Shown here piece by piece: positions 60,947 to 64,000 of a stretch of 64,000 nucleotides of DNA. The stretch is taken from positions 1 to 64,000 of the forward strand of contig JALKBU010000181.1 of the NCBI GenBank assembly GCA_023091735.1. The letters are read 5' to 3'. The notes under the pieces were generated by a model. The model was not told the origin of the DNA. It ran no database searches and worked only from the letters and a program-made list of their open reading frames with translations. This DNA is from Trichomonas tenax (lineage: Eukaryota; Parabasalia; Trichomonadida; Trichomonadidae). Both the position numbers and the translations under genes were made by a program. Numbering within the stretch: position 1 is the first letter of the stretch; every line of letters begins with the position of its first letter.

Positions 60947-61970
60947 AAAGATTGAGTTGATCTCAGTGCAAATCATCACGAATTGTAAGCCTTATTACTT
61001 GCTTACAGAAGATATCATGATCTTTATTAAACGAATCTCCGAGCTTAAAATCTTATTTTCTTTTATTCTACCCAAAGGGCTTCTTGGAATTTCGATTCTG
61101 CAAAGAAAAATTTTGTTTTTTCTACTTGATAAATTTTGTCACGTAAATCAATTATACATGTCATATTTTATTTCACATGTCTTCAATCATAAAAAGCTTG
61201 TATTTGGATCACATTAATCGAAGAAACATCTGTATTCTCTGCCATTATACACAGCAGCACGAGCATAGATATATGCACACCATTATAGACTTCACAAAAA
61301 ATTGTTGAGTATATTTTCTAAAATATTATCAAATAATGATGATAGTAATCACAGAATACGATAAAAAGCTTAATGAACTCACTTCTGTGAATGTCTGACA
61401 ATCAATGAAATTTACGCATTTCGAATCTTCTGTTTTCAGCCTCGTTGGAGGAACCTTTCGCTTTACCTCGTCGATTCAGAACTAAATTCATAAGGTAGAT
61501 CTTGATAATTGATATTTTTTTCAATATTTTGAATCCAAATTTTCATAAGAATTGGTTATTCAACAATTTCACTTTAGTAAACATTCATTAAATAGACCAT
61601 GCAGTCATTATACAGCATAAAAAGGCATAATGATAATTTAGGATTTCAAATTCGAAATCTACATATGTATAATATCACCAATTTTTGCTTTTTTTCTTCT
61701 GAAAATTAAATCCACAACTTTTCAAAGCAATTAAATGTAAACCTATCAAAATGAAATTTACATTTGGCATTTTACATCACTTTTAAATAAGTTTTAGATT
61801 AATATAGTGTAGGTTGTTTAAAATGTTTCTAATTCAAATTCATTTATTTTGTTTTTAGCACATTCATTATTAGTAGAGTCTATATAGACATTTTTGTTGT
61901 CACCTTTTCAGCTTTCTCAAATATTTAAATGAGTTTCAAAAAAATTTTGTGAAGTTTAGATTTTTAAAAA
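60947..61970. other. Spacer before the IBD gene
   Basis: About 1 kb of AT-rich DNA without a supported gene. It includes TTTACATG-like motifs (about 61156 and 61765-61780). No clear TCAYTW initiator lies directly upstream of the IBD ATG; TTTCAAAAAAAT at about 61934 is the nearest TCA. Confidence 0.45.
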
Positions 61971-62615
61971 ATGCAGGTTGACTCTCCAGAACGGGTCACT
62001 GCCAAACTTTATGATCTTCTTCCTCCCGTGGACCAAAAAATCTATGATTCGATAAAGAAGGACGCCAAGGACGAAGGATGCTTTATTCTTAAAACTACTT
62101 TCCAAAATCTTTATCAGCGTATTCGAGCCTTTTGCACACAAAGCGATGGGCAAAATAAAATTAGATGCTACGTTTGTGGACTTTGCTGGTTCCCAAACGG
62201 CTTGGCGATAAACTTTAGGCAATTCAAATGTCTTGTCCCCTTATTGAAATCAACAACAAATTCGATGCTGCAGAAGCTTGGATATAACTCCACAAAATGC
62301 ATGCAGAAACATATAGACTACCTCTTAGAAAACTTACCAGACGTCTTGAACGATCCTCGGGAACGGAAATCGTGGACGATATACGAATTTATAGCAGCTA
62401 CACCTCTTGTGACAACCGAAACAATGGTTGTGCAAACCGCCTTATCTCCTGAACCAATGGTTGATGCTCCGATATCCAAAGAATCGGACTTCCAAAAAAT
62501 TCCTGCAACACAAGATATTGATTCTTTCTTCGATGACCCGTTTTCATTACCTCCTATCTTCCTTGTTGAAGATGCCCAAAACGGCCCGATTGATACCGGA
62601 TATGGTGTTTTTTGA
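61971..62615 (+). CDS. Initiator-binding-domain protein (IBP39-like transcription factor)
   Basis: 214 aa. The N-terminal ~140 residues resemble the winged-helix initiator-binding domain of Trichomonas IBP39, which recognises the TCA(+1)Y(T/A) initiator and recruits RNA polymerase II. Diagnostic block: CGLCWFPNGLAINFRQ (69-84) followed by LLKSTTNSMLQKLGY, the recognition-helix region of the family, and a second helix pair (CMQKHIDYLLENLPDVL). The remaining ~70 residues are short, Pro/Asp/Phe-rich (IDSFFDDPFSLPP) and could act as an acidic activation tail; the longer polymerase-binding C-domain of IBP39 is absent. It is therefore probably a paralogue that could compete with or specialise from IBP39. 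The first ATG is used. Confidence 0.8.
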   Translation: MQVDSPERVTAKLYDLLPPVDQKIYDSIKKDAKDEGCFILKTTFQNLYQRIRAFCTQSDGQNKIRCYVCGLCWFPNGLAINFRQFKCLVPLLKSTTNSMLQKLGYNSTKCMQKHIDYLLENLPDVLNDPRERKSWTIYEFIAATPLVTTETMVVQTALSPEPMVDAPISKESDFQKIPATQDIDSFFDDPFSLPPIFLVEDAQNGPIDTGYGVF

Positions 62616-64000
62616 GAAAGGTACCTTGGATCTTTTTTGCTGATATTTTCCAATCAGCTTCAGGATTTAAGTTGTACAGGCCATGAGGATGTATACTTTT
62701 TGATATCAAATAACCTGTACAGAGATTCACTGAGTTATTCATCTTGAAAAAGTATATATATTATTGAAACAAATTTTTGAAAAATATTTTTGCAATTTAG
62801 ATATTTTATTAAAAAACGAATTTATGCAAAAAATAAATCATAAATTTTAATACATTTTAGATGATGAATGCAATTTTACCATTAAATAGGCAATTTTGAT
62901 TTTTCAATTCTCATAAAAATCATGAACAATGAATGAAATCCATTCTCATTAAAACAGACTAATTAGACTACTGATCATAGAAACAGGATACAACGCTTAA
63001 ATATATCAAAATTTTCAAAAACGTGAAAATTTAATATTCATAAAATGAGTTGATAAGCTCGTTTTAGATATGACTATAAAGATAGAAGTATTTACTCAAA
63101 GAAAAAGAACATTATTTTATAAAAACATTATGAATGAAATCTTAAATAGAGATATTGATAGTTTTATATCTGTAATTGAAACGAAGAATCGATATAAATT
63201 ACACAGATTTCTATAAATATGCATAAATCATCGTAAAACATGAAGGTAATAATCGGATCTCAAAAACCCTCTGTAGTGGCCCTTAACAAATTTGTGAGTG
63301 ATCAGCAGAATGTTAGTAGTAGCTGTATTTAGAAGATGGAGCCAAAAAATCGGCAAAATTTTGTAGTACAAATTTCGAATTTTAGCATGTAGGTTTCAAG
63401 ACGGATTCCGACGCCAGATACTCTTGTAGAAAGTCACTGGTAACGCCAAGGCTAGAAACCAACAAAGTTTAAAAATCGCAATATCTTGTGAATTATTTTA
63501 GTCTAGAGCACTTAAATTAATTCCATAATAAATTCGCTGAGTTATATTTTTGACTGTGCCATATAGAAAAGCCTATTTTTGAATCCTCACCGAGACAGCA
63601 AAACTCAACTTCGGCCGAGGCCAAAAAAGTGAGATTTTTAATAACGTACATTCTGCCACAATACCTTTTTTTGAGACTATTGTTTTGTATTTTTGATAAA
63701 ATTTCTTATAATAGAAATCGAAAGGATTTATTCCGTCAATTCCCGTAGACTTTTTCATAGTTATTGATTTTTCATTTTGTATATTTTTGCGAATTTTCAA
63801 TTCTGCTCATTATAGATCACTATTAATACCAAGTGTGCATATCGTCAAACGCGCAATAGCTTGTCAAAGCTGAGAAATTTTGAGTTCCGATATTGCCAGA
63901 TGTAAGAGAATAATCGAACTGAGAGAGTTTTCCGGCAGACTGAGGGCATCGTGTTTCTCCGCTTTTTTCCGTGAAATTCTTCGCACAAAGATATCAACAT
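62616..64000. other. Terminal spacer
   Basis: AT-rich 1.4 kb with no supported gene. Just after the IBD stop, GTACAGGCCATGAGGATGTATAC (about 62675-62697) and AACCTGTACAG (about 62710-62720) form a weak inverted pair. A 75-aa minus-strand frame near the end looks random. Confidence 0.45.

Noticed and set aside
62554..62742. 62-aa minus-strand frame overlapping the IBD gene end
   Set aside because: Overlaps a better supported gene and has no initiator.

Overview
The window looks like a nuclear chromosome segment of a trichomonad (Parabasalia; Trichomonas or Tritrichomonas type). The evidence is: AT-rich spacers with intronless genes; very short 5' UTRs with initiator-like TCAYTW motifs a few bases before the ATG (for example 6064-6071 and 37962-37967); TAAA polyadenylation-like motifs on or next to stop codons; flagellar genes; and a gene at 61971-62615 with the trichomonad-type initiator-binding domain (IBP39 family). 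The exact species cannot be fixed from the sequence alone. I saw no tRNA, rRNA or CRISPR array.

Layout. 1-4.9 kb is gene-poor and holds one copy of a ~1 kb inverted-repeat element. 4.9-8.7 kb carries housekeeping genes: eIF5A, a small unknown protein, a PP2A/PP4/PP6-type phosphatase and ribosomal protein uS4 (RPS9). 9.7-11.7 kb holds two decayed genes, one clearly a signal-peptide plus single-TM surface protein, beside a 24-bp perfect palindrome. 12.3-18.9 kb has a small two-TM protein divergent from a 1256-aa I/LWEQ (talin/Sla2-like) protein, followed by a CARMIL-like LRR protein. A 27-bp-arm hairpin and the second inverted-repeat element (with a 9-bp target duplication) fill 19.0-20.5 kb. 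20.6-25.7 kb has a coiled-coil protein, a helical-repeat protein that appears to have lost its ATG, a Cys-rich protein overlapping it tail to tail, and a CK1 kinase.

25.8-55.4 kb is a flagellar block: a 4051-aa single-headed inner-arm dynein heavy chain, IFT46, a six-TM K+ channel with a cyclic-nucleotide-binding-like tail, and a 4630-aa DNAH10-like heavy chain of the two-headed inner arm. IFT46 builds and loads the flagellum, and the dyneins are axonemal motors. The channel may sit in the same membrane, but that is inference. IFT46 and the DNAH10-like gene share an identical 14-base sequence just before their start codons.

56-64 kb is sparse: a PDI/thioredoxin-fold-like protein without CXXC, two eroded reading frames, and the initiator-binding-domain protein. 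The parts most worth a second look are the inverted-repeat element family, the repeated GGGRAATAACCC elements in the divergent promoter at 12.6 kb, the shared flagellar core-promoter sequence, the ATG-less helical-repeat gene, and the IBD protein.
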